Assembly: GCF_017355405.1 (NCBI RefSeq)
Contig: NZ_CP061177.1
Coordinates: 1,905,001-1,969,000, forward strand
DNA: 64,000 bases
Direction of reading: 5' to 3'
DNA from: Roseomonas haemaphysalidis
Lineage (GTDB): Bacteria > Pseudomonadota > Alphaproteobacteria > Acetobacterales > Acetobacteraceae
In this document: positions 26,979 to 36,279 of the stretch, one piece after another
Numbering within the stretch: the stretch's first letter is position 1
Layout: each line of letters starts with the position of its first letter
The notes under the pieces: generated by a model
The model's input: the letters and a program-made list of their open reading frames with translations, nothing else
Told to the model about the DNA's origin: nothing
Database searches by the model: none
Translations under genes and position numbers: made by a program

Positions 26979-28622
26979 TCAGCCCGGCCCGCGCACCTGA
27001 TTCCGCCCCGCCCGCTTGGCGGCGTAGAGCCCGGCATCGGCCGCGGCGATCAGCGCCTCGGCCTCGGCATGCGCGCCGCTGCCGGCGACGCCCGCGCTGA
27101 AATGCACGCGGAACGGCGCCTCCGCCCCCGCGAAGGGCGTTTCGCCGAAGCGCTCGCGGACGCGGTCCAGCCGCGTGGCGGCGGCCTCGGGCGGGGTGTT
27201 GGGCAGCAGCACGGCGAATTCCTCGCCACCGTAGCGGCCGATCACGTCCGTGCGGCGGAGCTGCTTCTGCAACGCCCGCGCCAGGCCGCGGATCACCCGG
27301 TCCCCCACCAAGTGGCCGTGCGTGTCGTTGACCGACTTGAAGTGGTCGAGGTCGATGATGCCGAGGCTCAGCACGCTGCCTTCCCGCGCCGCGCGCTCCA
27401 GCTCCAGCGCCAGGCGTTCCTTGAAGCGGGCGTGGTTCAGCAGGCCGGTCAGGCTGTCGCTTTCCATCACCGCGCGCAGCGCCCGCGCGCGCTCGGCGCG
27501 CAGCCGCACCAGCGTCACCAGCCGGTCCAGCTCCACGGGCTTGGGGATGAAGTCGTCGCCGCCCAGGCGGCGGGCCATGATCTGCCGGCCGCTGTCCTGC
27601 TCGGCGGACAGGAACACGATGGGTACGGACAGGTGCCGCCGCGTTTGCCGGATCACCCGCGCCAGCTCGATGCCGTCCACCTCCGGCATCTGCACGTCCA
27701 TCAGGATCAGGTCCGGGTGGGCGGCGGACAGCGCCTCCATGGCGCGGGATGGGTCGCTCACCACCGTCACCACCATGCCGGCACGGCGCAGCGCCAGGGC
27801 ATAGGCCTCGGCCAGCAGCGGGTCGTCATCCACCACCAGGATGGAAAAGCGCGCCTCGTCGCCGCGCGCGGCGAAGTGGTCCAGCCAGTCGGCCAGCTCG
27901 TTCACCGCCAGCGGCTTGGCCACCACGGCGGCCACGCCGGCACGCGCCGCCGCCAGCCGCGCCGCGAAGCCGCCTTCCTGCGCCAGCAGGATCACCGGGC
28001 AGCGGCCGGCCAGGGCGGCGCAGATCGCCGCGGCATCGGGCAGGGCGTCGTCCACCACCGCGGCGGTCAGGCGCCCGGGGGGCAGGTCCTCCAGCGCGTC
28101 GCCGTCGCGTGCCAGGTGCAGCGGGTAGCCGAGGTTGCCGATGATGGCCGCCAGCTCCGCCTGCTCCTCCGGCACCGCGAACAGGTAGATGCCCTCGGCC
28201 CCCTCGGCCGTGTCGGTGGCCGCGGCGTCCGGCTCGGCGCCGCCGCCCGCCTCGGGGCCGCCGGCCCAGGCGTCGCGCACGGCATCCACGAAGCGCGTGG
28301 TCTGGCTGCGCCGGTCGGCGCCGGGCGCCTCGGCCTCGGCCAGCCCCAGCAGCATCACCTCCAGCGGCGCGGCGGCGGCCGAGATGCCGGGAAAGCCGAA
28401 GGTGCCGCCGGCGCCGGCCAGCCGGTGCGCGCTGGCGGCCAGCGCCCGCGCGTCCTGCCGCGCGGCGGCGCCCCAGCCCGGCAACGCGGCCAGGCGGGAC
28501 CAGCCTTCCACCACCTCCGCCACCCGCTCGCCCAGGCGCTGCACGCCCTCGGCCCGCAGGCGGCGCAGCGCGTCGCGGATCTCGCCCTCGGGGCTGCCGG
28601 TCGTGTCCATGCCGTCAGGCAT
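26979..28622 (-). CDS. Hpt-REC-REC-GGDEF diguanylate cyclase response regulator
   Basis: A 547-residue cytoplasmic signalling protein. An N-terminal Hpt-like domain has H66 in ASAHRLAGAGGTFGF. A degenerate receiver (about 143-245) and an intact receiver with D309 (LILMDVQMPEVDG) follow. The cyclase domain has GGEEF at 465-469 and a c-di-GMP inhibition site RRTD at 456-459, so it should make c-di-GMP under feedback control. The ATG overlaps the stop of the receiver gene upstream by eight bases; an ATG at 28610 is an alternative start. It ends the kinase operon. Confidence 0.9.
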   Translation of the reverse strand: MPDGMDTTGSPEGEIRDALRRLRAEGVQRLGERVAEVVEGWSRLAALPGWGAAARQDARALAASAHRLAGAGGTFGFPGISAAAAPLEVMLLGLAEAEAPGADRRSQTTRFVDAVRDAWAGGPEAGGGAEPDAAATDTAEGAEGIYLFAVPEEQAELAAIIGNLGYPLHLARDGDALEDLPPGRLTAAVVDDALPDAAAICAALAGRCPVILLAQEGGFAARLAAARAGVAAVVAKPLAVNELADWLDHFAARGDEARFSILVVDDDPLLAEAYALALRRAGMVVTVVSDPSRAMEALSAAHPDLILMDVQMPEVDGIELARVIRQTRRHLSVPIVFLSAEQDSGRQIMARRLGGDDFIPKPVELDRLVTLVRLRAERARALRAVMESDSLTGLLNHARFKERLALELERAAREGSVLSLGIIDLDHFKSVNDTHGHLVGDRVIRGLARALQKQLRRTDVIGRYGGEEFAVLLPNTPPEAAATRLDRVRERFGETPFAGAEAPFRVHFSAGVAGSGAHAEAEALIAAADAGLYAAKRAGRNQVRGPG

Positions 28623-29007
28623 CCTCCCGCCGCTCCCAGATGCCGCGCACGGTGGCCGACAGCGTCATCGGGTCGAAGGGCTTGGAAATCACGTCCAGGC
28701 TGCCGAGCGAGCGGTAGTGCGACACCTCGTGCGGCTGCACCTTGGCGGTCATGAACACCGCCGGCGTGCTGGCCGTCGCTTCCAGCTGGCGCAGCCGCGC
28801 CAGGGTGGTCGGGCCGTCCATGCCGGGCATCATCACGTCCAGCAGCAGCAGCTGCGGCGCGAAAAGCTCGGCCTTGCTCAGCGCTTCCTCGCCGGAGGCG
28901 CAGGCTTCCACGGTGAACTTGCCCACCATCTTGAGCGCGAAGGTGGCGACTTTGCGCACGTCGGCATCGTCCTCGACATAGAGGATGCGGGCGAGGGGGG
29001 TGGTCAT
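28615..29007 (-). CDS. Single-domain response regulator
   Basis: A 130-residue stand-alone CheY-like receiver. The acidic pair is in ILYVEDDADVRKV, the phosphorylation site in LLLLDVMMPGMDG, and the conserved Thr and Lys in VFMTAKV and ISKPFDP. Its ATG overlaps the kinase stop (ATGA) and its own stop overlaps the cyclase start, so the three genes are translationally linked. It could shuttle phosphate between the kinase and the Hpt domain of the cyclase protein. Confidence 0.93.
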   Translation of the reverse strand: MTTPLARILYVEDDADVRKVATFALKMVGKFTVEACASGEEALSKAELFAPQLLLLDVMMPGMDGPTTLARLRQLEATASTPAVFMTAKVQPHEVSHYRSLGSLDVISKPFDPMTLSATVRGIWERREDA

Positions 29008-31523
29008 GCGGTCGGTGTCTCCGTTGCCGGCGGCAGGCTCTCGATCAGGTGGCGGATGGTGTTGTGCAGCTCGCGGTTCTCCGTGCGGCTCTTGACCAGC
29101 GAGGCGGCGACATGGCGCGCCGTGCCCGGGTCGTAGTCGCTGGCCGAGAAGATCAGCACCGGCGGCGGCTTGGGCAGGTGGCGCAGCTCTCCCAGCAGGT
29201 CGAGCCCGCTGCCGTCCGGCAGCCCGACATCGACGATCACCAGCGCGAAGTGCGGGTCGGCGGCCAGGATCGCGCGCGCGTCGGCCAGGCTGCGGGCAGG
29301 CACGATCTCCGCCTCGTCGCCCATCACGGCCGCCACCACGCGGACGATGTCGTGGTCGTCCTCCACGTGCAGGATGCGCGCGCCGCCGTCGCTGCTGTGC
29401 AGCGCATGGCGCAGCGCGTCGCGCAGGCGGGACTGGTCGATCGGCTTGTCCAGCCAGTCCACCACGCCCACCGCGTCGCCGTTCAGCTGCACCCGCCCCT
29501 GGTCGGCGATGGCGGAAATCACGATCACCGGCAGCGCCCGCCCGTCCGGCCGCTGGCGCAGGCGGCGGAACAGCGACAGCCCGTCCTCGTCCGGCAGCAT
29601 CAGGTCCAGGGTCAGCGCGTCGAAATGGCTGCGGTCCAGGCTTTCAAAGGCCTCGCTGGCGTCGCGCGCCACCTCGCTGTCCCAGCCATGCTGGCCCAGG
29701 ATGCGGCCGAGCAGCAGCGCCACGTCGGCGTCGTCCTCCACCACCAGGGCGCGGCGGCGCGGCTGCTCGCGCCCGTCGGCCGCGGGGCCGGCGGCGGGGG
29801 CGGGGCGGATCACCCGCTCGGCCAGGCGCGGCAGGCTGAACCAGAACAGCGTGCCGCCCCCCGGCGCGTCCTCGAAGCCGATGGCGCCGCCATGGTGCTC
29901 GACGATCGCCTTGCTGATGGACAGGCCCAGCCCGGTGCCGCCCTTCTGCCGCACGTCGGAACTGTCGGCCTGGGCGAAGCGCTGGAAGATGCGGTTGCGG
30001 AACTCGGCCGGGATGCCGCGCCCGTGGTCGCGCACCCGGAACACGACGTCGCCCGCTTCCACCGTCACGCCGGCCTCCACCGTGCCGCCGGGGGGCGAGA
30101 ACTTGGCGGCGTTGGACAGCAGGTTGGCCAGTACCTGCTGGATGCGGGCCGCATCGGCGTAGACGGCCGCCTCCGCCGCGCCTTCGCGCGGCAGCAGGCG
30201 GAAGTCCACGCCGAACTGCGCCCCATAGGCGCGGTTGGATTCCACCGCCTGCTCCAGCAGCCGCGCGGCCGGCTGCCGCTCGCGGCGGAACTCCAGGCGG
30301 CCGCTTTCGATCTTCTCCATGTCCAGGATGTCGTTGACCAGCAGCACCAGCCGCTCGCTGTTGTTGTGCGCGATCTCCAGCAGCTCGCGCACGTCCTCCG
30401 ACACCTCGCCCGCCACGCCGCCGACCACCAGGCCGAGCGAGGCGCGGATGGAGGTCAGCGGCGTGCGCAGCTCGTGGCTGACGGTGGACACGAACTCGCT
30501 TTTCAGCTGCTCCAGCCGCCGCCGCTCCGTCACGTCGCGCAGCACGCAGACGGAGGCATCGCCCCCCGCCTCGCTGTAGCGGCCGATGGAGATCTCGGCC
30601 GGAAAGCTGCTGCCGTCGGCGCGCAGCGCCAGCACCTCGCGGCCGTGGCTGCCATAGGCCGGCACGAAGTCCAGAATGGGGCGGCCCACCATGTCGGCGG
30701 CGGGCAGGCCGAACTGCTCCGCGGCGGCGGCGTTGGACACCGCCACCCGGCCGCCGTCGCGCACCAGCAGGATGGGGTCGCGCGCGTGGTCCAGGATGGA
30801 TTGCAACCGCTCCTGGCTTTCCGCCAGCGCGGCATTGGCGGCCTCGGCCGCGCGCTGCGAGCGGGCGAGGTCGTCATAGCGGGCGGCGGAGCCGCGCAGG
30901 TGGCGGTACAGCGCCCACAGCCCCAGACCGCTGGACAGCACGGCGCAGCCCAGCAGCACCACGAACAGCAGCGACAGCCGGTCCGCCACCTCGTCGGCGC
31001 TGCGCAGCCGCTCGTCCAGCAGGCGGCGCTCGGCGGCGGTCACGTCGCCGGTCAGCGCCAGAAGGCTGCGGCGCAGCGTTCCCGCCTCGCGCACCAGCCC
31101 CGGCAGGTCGGGGGCCAGCACGCGCTCGCGCCGCACCAGACTGTCGCGCAGCCGGTTGTCCAGCTGGCGGAAGCCGGCCAGCAGCGCCTGGGCGCGGCGC
31201 TGCTGCGTCGGGTTGTCGGTGGTCAGCGCCACCAGGTCGGCCGCCGCCTGGTCGCCGCGCACCAGGGCGGCATCCATGGCCGCCACCTGCCGCGCCTCGC
31301 CGCCGGTCAGCGCCTGGTTCCGCTCGGCGATGGCTTCCAGCATGCTGGCCTCGGCGGCCTGGGCGGTTTCGATCACCTGGTGGGTGTGGTCCACCAGCGC
31401 CCGCTGGCGCACGCCATCGCGCAGCACCCACCAGCCCGTGGCGCCGCCCGCCACGAACAGCAGGATCAGCAGCCCGGCGGCGACGGCCGTGGCGGCGCGG
31501 ATGTTGATGGATTGGATCGGCAT
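29004..31523 (-). CDS. Membrane hybrid sensor histidine kinase (CHASE3-like, PAS, HisKA, HATPase, REC, REC)
   Basis: An 839-residue sensor kinase. A transmembrane helix lies at about residues 9-28, then a helical periplasmic domain of the CHASE3 type, a second helix near 185-205, a PAS domain, HisKA with H350 (SHELRTPLTS), an HATPase with NLLSNAAKFSPPGG and GTGLGLSISKAIVEHHGG, and two receivers (LTLDLMLPDEDG and VIVDVGLPDGSG). I chose the ATG at 31523 (MPIQSINIRA), since the upstream 34 codons read through an AT-rich, promoter-like stretch. It heads the three-gene operon. The signal is unknown. Confidence 0.9.
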   Translation of the reverse strand: MPIQSINIRAATAVAAGLLILLFVAGGATGWWVLRDGVRQRALVDHTHQVIETAQAAEASMLEAIAERNQALTGGEARQVAAMDAALVRGDQAAADLVALTTDNPTQQRRAQALLAGFRQLDNRLRDSLVRRERVLAPDLPGLVREAGTLRRSLLALTGDVTAAERRLLDERLRSADEVADRLSLLFVVLLGCAVLSSGLGLWALYRHLRGSAARYDDLARSQRAAEAANAALAESQERLQSILDHARDPILLVRDGGRVAVSNAAAAEQFGLPAADMVGRPILDFVPAYGSHGREVLALRADGSSFPAEISIGRYSEAGGDASVCVLRDVTERRRLEQLKSEFVSTVSHELRTPLTSIRASLGLVVGGVAGEVSEDVRELLEIAHNNSERLVLLVNDILDMEKIESGRLEFRRERQPAARLLEQAVESNRAYGAQFGVDFRLLPREGAAEAAVYADAARIQQVLANLLSNAAKFSPPGGTVEAGVTVEAGDVVFRVRDHGRGIPAEFRNRIFQRFAQADSSDVRQKGGTGLGLSISKAIVEHHGGAIGFEDAPGGGTLFWFSLPRLAERVIRPAPAAGPAADGREQPRRRALVVEDDADVALLLGRILGQHGWDSEVARDASEAFESLDRSHFDALTLDLMLPDEDGLSLFRRLRQRPDGRALPVIVISAIADQGRVQLNGDAVGVVDWLDKPIDQSRLRDALRHALHSSDGGARILHVEDDHDIVRVVAAVMGDEAEIVPARSLADARAILAADPHFALVIVDVGLPDGSGLDLLGELRHLPKPPPVLIFSASDYDPGTARHVAASLVKSRTENRELHNTIRHLIESLPPATETPTA

Positions 31524-31713
31524 GCCGTCGTGGCCCCTTGCAGCGCCCCGGGCAGCCGATGGCGGCTTTGAGGGGTATCGGGCGGGACTATGCACGCGGA
31601 CAGCGACGCCGCAACATGTTTGCACGCATGAAGTGCAATCATGTTACCTCTGGAGAAAATTTCTTACGATTCAGCGTGGTGGCCGGCGGGCGCCGCAGCG
31701 CCCGCCAGCTAGC

Positions 31714-33549
31714 TCACCGGGCGGCCGCGCGGCGCAGGCCCGGCGGGTCGCCACGCCCGGCCACCGCCGTCGCGGCGTCGGGGTGGAAGCGCGGAAAGGC
31801 ACCGCTGGCCAGGGCATCCAGGCTGGGCGCCGGCAGGCCCAGCCGGCTGGCATAGATCCAGGAATACGCCAGCACGCGCTGCACATAGGCCCGCGTCTCG
31901 CCCACCGGGATCGCCTCGATGAACATGAACGGGTCGCCGCGATAGGTGGCGGCGGGCGACCAGCGCGCCACGTTGCCCGGCCCGTTGTTGTAGGCCGCCA
32001 GCGCCTTGATCAGGTCGCCGTCCACCGTGTCGGTGGACACCAGGTGGTGCAGGTAGCGCTGCGCCATTTCCAGCGAAAAGGCGGGGTCGTTGAGCCGCCC
32101 CACGCCGGCGCCGCGCAGGCTGGGGTCGCCCGCGATAAAGGCGGCGGTGGCGGGCATGATCTGCATCAGCCCGCGCGCGCCCGCGGGCGAGACGGCGCGC
32201 GCATCGAAGCGCGATTCCTGCAGCGCCAAGGCGTAAAGCAGCGCGGGGTCGATGCTGAAGCCGCCGGACGGCTTCAGCGCCGGCAGCGGAAAGCGGTCGA
32301 AGTCGCGCGGCCGGCCGTCGCTGGTCTGCGCCAGGCCGGCCACCTGCGCGGTCAGGTCCGTCATGCCCGCCGCGCGGGCCACGGCCAGCATGGCGCGCTG
32401 CAGGCTGGGGTTGTTCTGCGCCACGGGCCACAGGCGGCGCAGCTCGCCTTCCGCGCGGTCCTTCTGGCCGATCTGCAGCAGCGCCAGCGCGCGCCAGCCG
32501 GCGGCGGTTTCGGCCAGCGCCACGCCCTCGGCCTCGCCGGCAATCTCGCGTTCCCAGGCGAAGCCGGGCGCGAGGCCCAGCACCCGCCGCGCGATCAGCC
32601 CGTAGAAGGTGCGCGGCTCCTGCGCCGCCTGCAGCATCCAGGGCACGTAGAGCTGCGGGCGGCGGGTGCGCACGGCGGCGCGCGCCGTCCAGAAGGCGGC
32701 CGCCGCGCGCAAGGCGGGCGGGCCGATCTCGGCGCGGGCCGCGGCCTCGAACTGCGGCAGCGCGCGGTCCGGGCGGCCCAGGCCCCAGGCGGCCAGCCCG
32801 GCCACGAAGGCGGGGTGGGCGATGGTGGGGTTCTGCCGCGCCACTTCGGCCGCCAGGCCATAGGCCTCCTCGTCGCGCGACTTGTGGAACAGCGCCAGCG
32901 CCACCTCGCCGCGCAGCAGCGCGGCATAGGTGCCGGTGGCGCCCTTCGAGATCGCGGCCAGCGCGCCATCGGCGTCGCCGTCATAGGCGCGGGCGCGCAC
33001 CAGGCGGTCCAGCCGCGCATCGCGCTCGATGCCGCGGCTGGCGGGGTCGCGCTCCTCGGGCACCGCGTCGGCGTCCGGCGACAGGGCGTTGTCGATCGGC
33101 GCCGGCGGCTGCGGCGCGCCCTGCGGCAGGCGGCGGCGCAGCGCCGCGTGCATCTGCAGCGCGTCCGGGTGGTCGGCGTATTCGGCCAGCCAGCCGGACA
33201 GCTCGGGCAGCGTCGGCTCGGCGCCGCCCGGGCGCAGCCAGCGGTCGGCCAGCACGTGGCCCATCAGCCGGCGGTCGTCCAGCCGCTCGGCTTCACGGAT
33301 GGCCGTTGAAATCTCTCCCCGCGCCTGGAGATCGAAGATGCGGCCCAGCCGGGCTGCATCGGACGGGGCCAGGACCTGCGGCACGCCCGCCACCCCGCGA
33401 GGGGAGGTGGGGCGCGGCAGGCTCATCGCCCGTTCGGCGGGGGCGAACTCTGCGGCCCCTTGCGACCACGCCGGTGCCTGAACACCGAGGGTGGACGTCG
33501 CCACCACGCCGAGGCCGAGCAGGGCCAGGGCGGGGCGGCGCAGGGCCAT
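31714..33549 (-). CDS. Soluble lytic murein transglycosylase
   Basis: A 611-residue periplasmic enzyme that cleaves peptidoglycan glycan strands. It has a Sec signal (residues about 1-30), a long alpha-superhelical middle rich in Ala and Arg, and a C-terminal SLT domain. The SLT signatures are LQESRFDARAVSPAGARGLMQ, with the catalytic glutamate in QESRFD, MQIMPATA, and YNNGPGNVARW. The ATG at 33549 gives a clean signal peptide; one at 33567 would add six residues. A hairpin CCCACCGG-AGC-CCGGTGGG lies about 35 bases upstream. Confidence 0.92.
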   Translation of the reverse strand: MALRRPALALLGLGVVATSTLGVQAPAWSQGAAEFAPAERAMSLPRPTSPRGVAGVPQVLAPSDAARLGRIFDLQARGEISTAIREAERLDDRRLMGHVLADRWLRPGGAEPTLPELSGWLAEYADHPDALQMHAALRRRLPQGAPQPPAPIDNALSPDADAVPEERDPASRGIERDARLDRLVRARAYDGDADGALAAISKGATGTYAALLRGEVALALFHKSRDEEAYGLAAEVARQNPTIAHPAFVAGLAAWGLGRPDRALPQFEAAARAEIGPPALRAAAAFWTARAAVRTRRPQLYVPWMLQAAQEPRTFYGLIARRVLGLAPGFAWEREIAGEAEGVALAETAAGWRALALLQIGQKDRAEGELRRLWPVAQNNPSLQRAMLAVARAAGMTDLTAQVAGLAQTSDGRPRDFDRFPLPALKPSGGFSIDPALLYALALQESRFDARAVSPAGARGLMQIMPATAAFIAGDPSLRGAGVGRLNDPAFSLEMAQRYLHHLVSTDTVDGDLIKALAAYNNGPGNVARWSPAATYRGDPFMFIEAIPVGETRAYVQRVLAYSWIYASRLGLPAPSLDALASGAFPRFHPDAATAVAGRGDPPGLRRAAAR

Positions 33550-33691
33550 GGGGCAGATCGCTTGCATGGCGGGGCAGCGTTACCCACCGGAGCCCGGTGG
33601 GCGCAATGCCGAACAGCGAGGCAAATCCCGCGCCATGAGACGAGGCGCGCATTAACAGGGGCGTAGGGGCCGACGTTCCTTCACGAATTCG

Positions 33692-34549
33692 TTATTCTTT
33701 GGGTGGCGCGGGCTGCCGGGCGGCGTCCAACTGGCGACGCAGCAGCAGCAGGTCGGCCCAGGAGTCGCGCTTGGCGGCCGGGTTGCGCAACAGGTAGGCC
33801 GGGTGCCAGCTCGGCAGCGCCGGCAGGGGGCCGGCCTCGCCCTGCAGCTCGTGCCAGCGCCCGCGCAGCCGCGTGATGCCTTCCTTGGTGCGCAGCAGCG
33901 CCTTGGCCGACACGCCGCCCAGCAGCAGCACGTGGCGCGGCCGCGCCAGGGCGATGTGGCGCAGCACAAAGGGCAGAAACAGGGCCACCTCGGCGTCCGT
34001 CGGGTTGCGGTTGCCGGGCGGGCGCCAGGGCAGGATGTTGGTGATGTAGAAGGCGCCGTCCGGCTCCCCGGCCTTCCGGTCCAGGCCGATGCTGGCCAGC
34101 ATGCGGTCCAGCAACTGGCCGGACACGCCCACGAAGGGTTTGCCCTGCCGGTCCTCGTCCGCGCCCGGCGCCTCGCCGATGATCATCACCGGCGCACCGG
34201 CCATGCCGTCGGAAAACACCAGGTTGGTGGCGGTTTCCCGCAACGGGGTGTCCACCTGGGCGATGGCCTCGCGCAGCGCGTCCAGGCTGTCGGCCGCGGC
34301 GGCCAGGCTGGCGGCGGCCGGGGCGGCCGGCTGCAAGGGCCGCGCGGCGGGGCGGCGTGGCCGGGCCGCGCTGGCGGCGGGCGCGGCGGGTGCCTCGGCC
34401 GGCGGCGGGGCGGGGCGGGGGGGCGGCGCGGCGAGGCGGTCCAGCGGCGCCTCGCCCAGCGCCTCGTCCACGCCCCAGTCCAGCTGCAGCCGCAGCGCCG
34501 CCAGCAGGGCGGCGGCCTCGGGGCCGGGGGCGGGGGGCGGGGCGTTCAT
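33692..34549 (-). CDS. Uracil-DNA glycosylase, family 4-like, lacking cysteines
   Basis: A 285-residue base-excision repair enzyme that removes uracil from DNA. Motif A is [19 protein letters not shown] (GEAPG at 125-129), then [15 protein letters not shown], and the late motif [10 protein letters not shown] supplies the catalytic-loop His. Residues 40-85 are an Ala/Pro-rich linker. Family 4 enzymes normally bind [4Fe-4S] through four cysteines, but this protein has no cysteine at all (VDTPL replaces CxxCPL, LPW replaces the KC position). The ATG at 34549 is preferred to one twelve codons upstream. Confidence 0.87.
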   Translation of the reverse strand: MNAPPPAPGPEAAALLAALRLQLDWGVDEALGEAPLDRLAAPPPRPAPPPAEAPAAPAASAARPRRPAARPLQPAAPAAASLAAAADSLDALREAIAQVDTPLRETATNLVFSDGMAGAPVMIIGEAPGADEDRQGKPFVGVSGQLLDRMLASIGLDRKAGEPDGAFYITNILPWRPPGNRNPTDAEVALFLPFVLRHIALARPRHVLLLGGVSAKALLRTKEGITRLRGRWHELQGEAGPLPALPSWHPAYLLRNPAAKRDSWADLLLLRRQLDAARQPAPPKE

Positions 34550-34638
34550 GCCGCTGATATCGGTCCACGCCAGGGTTCCGCGCAACCCATGAACCGGTTA
34601 AGCCCTGTGCGGCGGGAACGAACCGGGAAGGACAGCGC

Positions 34639-36267
34639 ATGAGCGAACGGGAAAGCATGGAATTCGACGTGCTGGTGGTGGGCGCCGGCCCGTCCGGGCT
34701 GGCCGCCGCGATCCGCCTCAAGCAGGTGTCGCCGGACCTGTCCGTTTGCGTGGTGGAAAAGGGCTCCGAGGTCGGCGCGCATATCCTGTCCGGCGCGGTG
34801 ATCGAGCCGCGCGCGCTGGACGAGCTGCTGCCCGGCTGGCGCGACGCCCCGCCCGCCCTGGCCACGCCCGCCGGCGACGACAGCTTCATGTTCCTGACGG
34901 AAACCCGCGCCTTCAAGCTGCCCACCCCGCCGCAGATGCACAACCACGGCAACTACGTGGTCAGCCTGGGCAACGTGTGCCGCTGGCTGGGCGAACAGGC
35001 CGAGGCGCTGGGCGTCGAGATCTACCCCGGCTTCGCGGCGTCCGAGACCATCATCGAGGACGGCCGGGTGCGCGGCGTGGTGGCCGGCGTCATGGGCATC
35101 GAGAAGAACGGCGAGCCGGGCCCCAACTTCCAGCCCGGCATGGAGCTGCGCGCCACCTACACCCTGTTCGGCGAGGGCTGCCGCGGCTCGCTGACCAAGC
35201 GCCTGGAAGCCGAGTTCAACCTGCGCGACGGCGTGCAGCCGCAGACCTACGCGCTCGGCATCAAGGAGCTGTGGGAGATCCCGGCCGCCGCGCACACGCC
35301 TGGCAAGGTGTGGCATTCCGTCGGATGGCCGCTGAAGTCGGACACCTATGGCGGCGCCTGGCTTTACATGTTCGGCGAGAACCTGGTGTCCATCGGCTTC
35401 GTGGTCGGGCTGGACTACCCCAACACCTTTCTCTCGCCCTTCGACGAGTTCCAGCGCTTCAAGACCCACCCCGAGGTCCGCAAGATGCTGGAAGGCGGCA
35501 AGCGCGTCGCCTACGGCGCCCGCGCGCTGAACGAAGGCGGCCTGCAATCCATCCCGAAGCTGGTGTTCCCGGGTGGCGCGCTGATCGGCGACACGGCGGG
35601 CTTCCTGAACGTGCCCAAGATCAAGGGCACCCACACCGCCATGAAGACCGGCATGCTGGCCGCCGAGGCCGCCGCCGCCGCCCTGGCGCAGGGTGAGGCC
35701 GCGCCCGCCGTGCTGGACGGCTATCCCGCCGCGCTGCGCGACAGCTGGGTGTGGAGCGAGCTGCAGGCGGTGCGCAACATCCGCCCCGGCTTCGCCAAGT
35801 GGGGTCTGTATGGCGGCATGCTGAACGCGGCGGCCGAGACCTACCTGTTCCGCGGCAAGGCGCCCTGGACCATGGGTCACCACACCGATTACGGCGCCAC
35901 CAAGCCCGCTGACCAGTGCGCGCCGATCAGCTACCCCAAGCCGGACGGCAAGCTGACCTTCGACCGCCTGTCCTCGGTGTTTCTGAGCAACACCAACCAC
36001 GAGGAAGACCAGCCGGCGCACCTGAAGCTGCGCGACCCTGCGCTGTGGAAGCCGGAGAACTGGGACCGCTACCGCTCGCCCGAAAGCCGCTATTGCCCGG
36101 CCGGCGTGTATGAGGCGGTGGGCGTGGAGGAAGGCGAGCCGCGCCTGGTGATCAACGCGCAGAACTGCGTGCACTGCAAGACCTGCGACATCAAGGACCC
36201 GCGCCAGAACATCGACTGGTGCACGCCCGAAGGCGGCGGCGGGCCGAACTACATCGGCGGCATGTAG
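34639..36267 (+). CDS. Electron transfer flavoprotein-ubiquinone oxidoreductase
   Basis: A 542-residue membrane-associated enzyme that passes electrons from ETF (fatty-acid and amino-acid oxidation) to ubiquinone. It has an FAD-binding VVGAGPSGLAAAIRLK near the N-terminus, a GTHTAMKTGMLAAEAA segment, and a C-terminal [4Fe-4S] ferredoxin-like domain with YCPAGVYE and NCVHCKTCDIKDP. The length and the end GGGGPNY are typical. It has a good AAGGACAG ribosome site and looks monocistronic; etfA and etfB are not here. Confidence 0.95.
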   Translation: MSERESMEFDVLVVGAGPSGLAAAIRLKQVSPDLSVCVVEKGSEVGAHILSGAVIEPRALDELLPGWRDAPPALATPAGDDSFMFLTETRAFKLPTPPQMHNHGNYVVSLGNVCRWLGEQAEALGVEIYPGFAASETIIEDGRVRGVVAGVMGIEKNGEPGPNFQPGMELRATYTLFGEGCRGSLTKRLEAEFNLRDGVQPQTYALGIKELWEIPAAAHTPGKVWHSVGWPLKSDTYGGAWLYMFGENLVSIGFVVGLDYPNTFLSPFDEFQRFKTHPEVRKMLEGGKRVAYGARALNEGGLQSIPKLVFPGGALIGDTAGFLNVPKIKGTHTAMKTGMLAAEAAAAALAQGEAAPAVLDGYPAALRDSWVWSELQAVRNIRPGFAKWGLYGGMLNAAAETYLFRGKAPWTMGHHTDYGATKPADQCAPISYPKPDGKLTFDRLSSVFLSNTNHEEDQPAHLKLRDPALWKPENWDRYRSPESRYCPAGVYEAVGVEEGEPRLVINAQNCVHCKTCDIKDPRQNIDWCTPEGGGGPNYIGGM

Positions 36268-36279
36268 CCGCCGCCCGGC

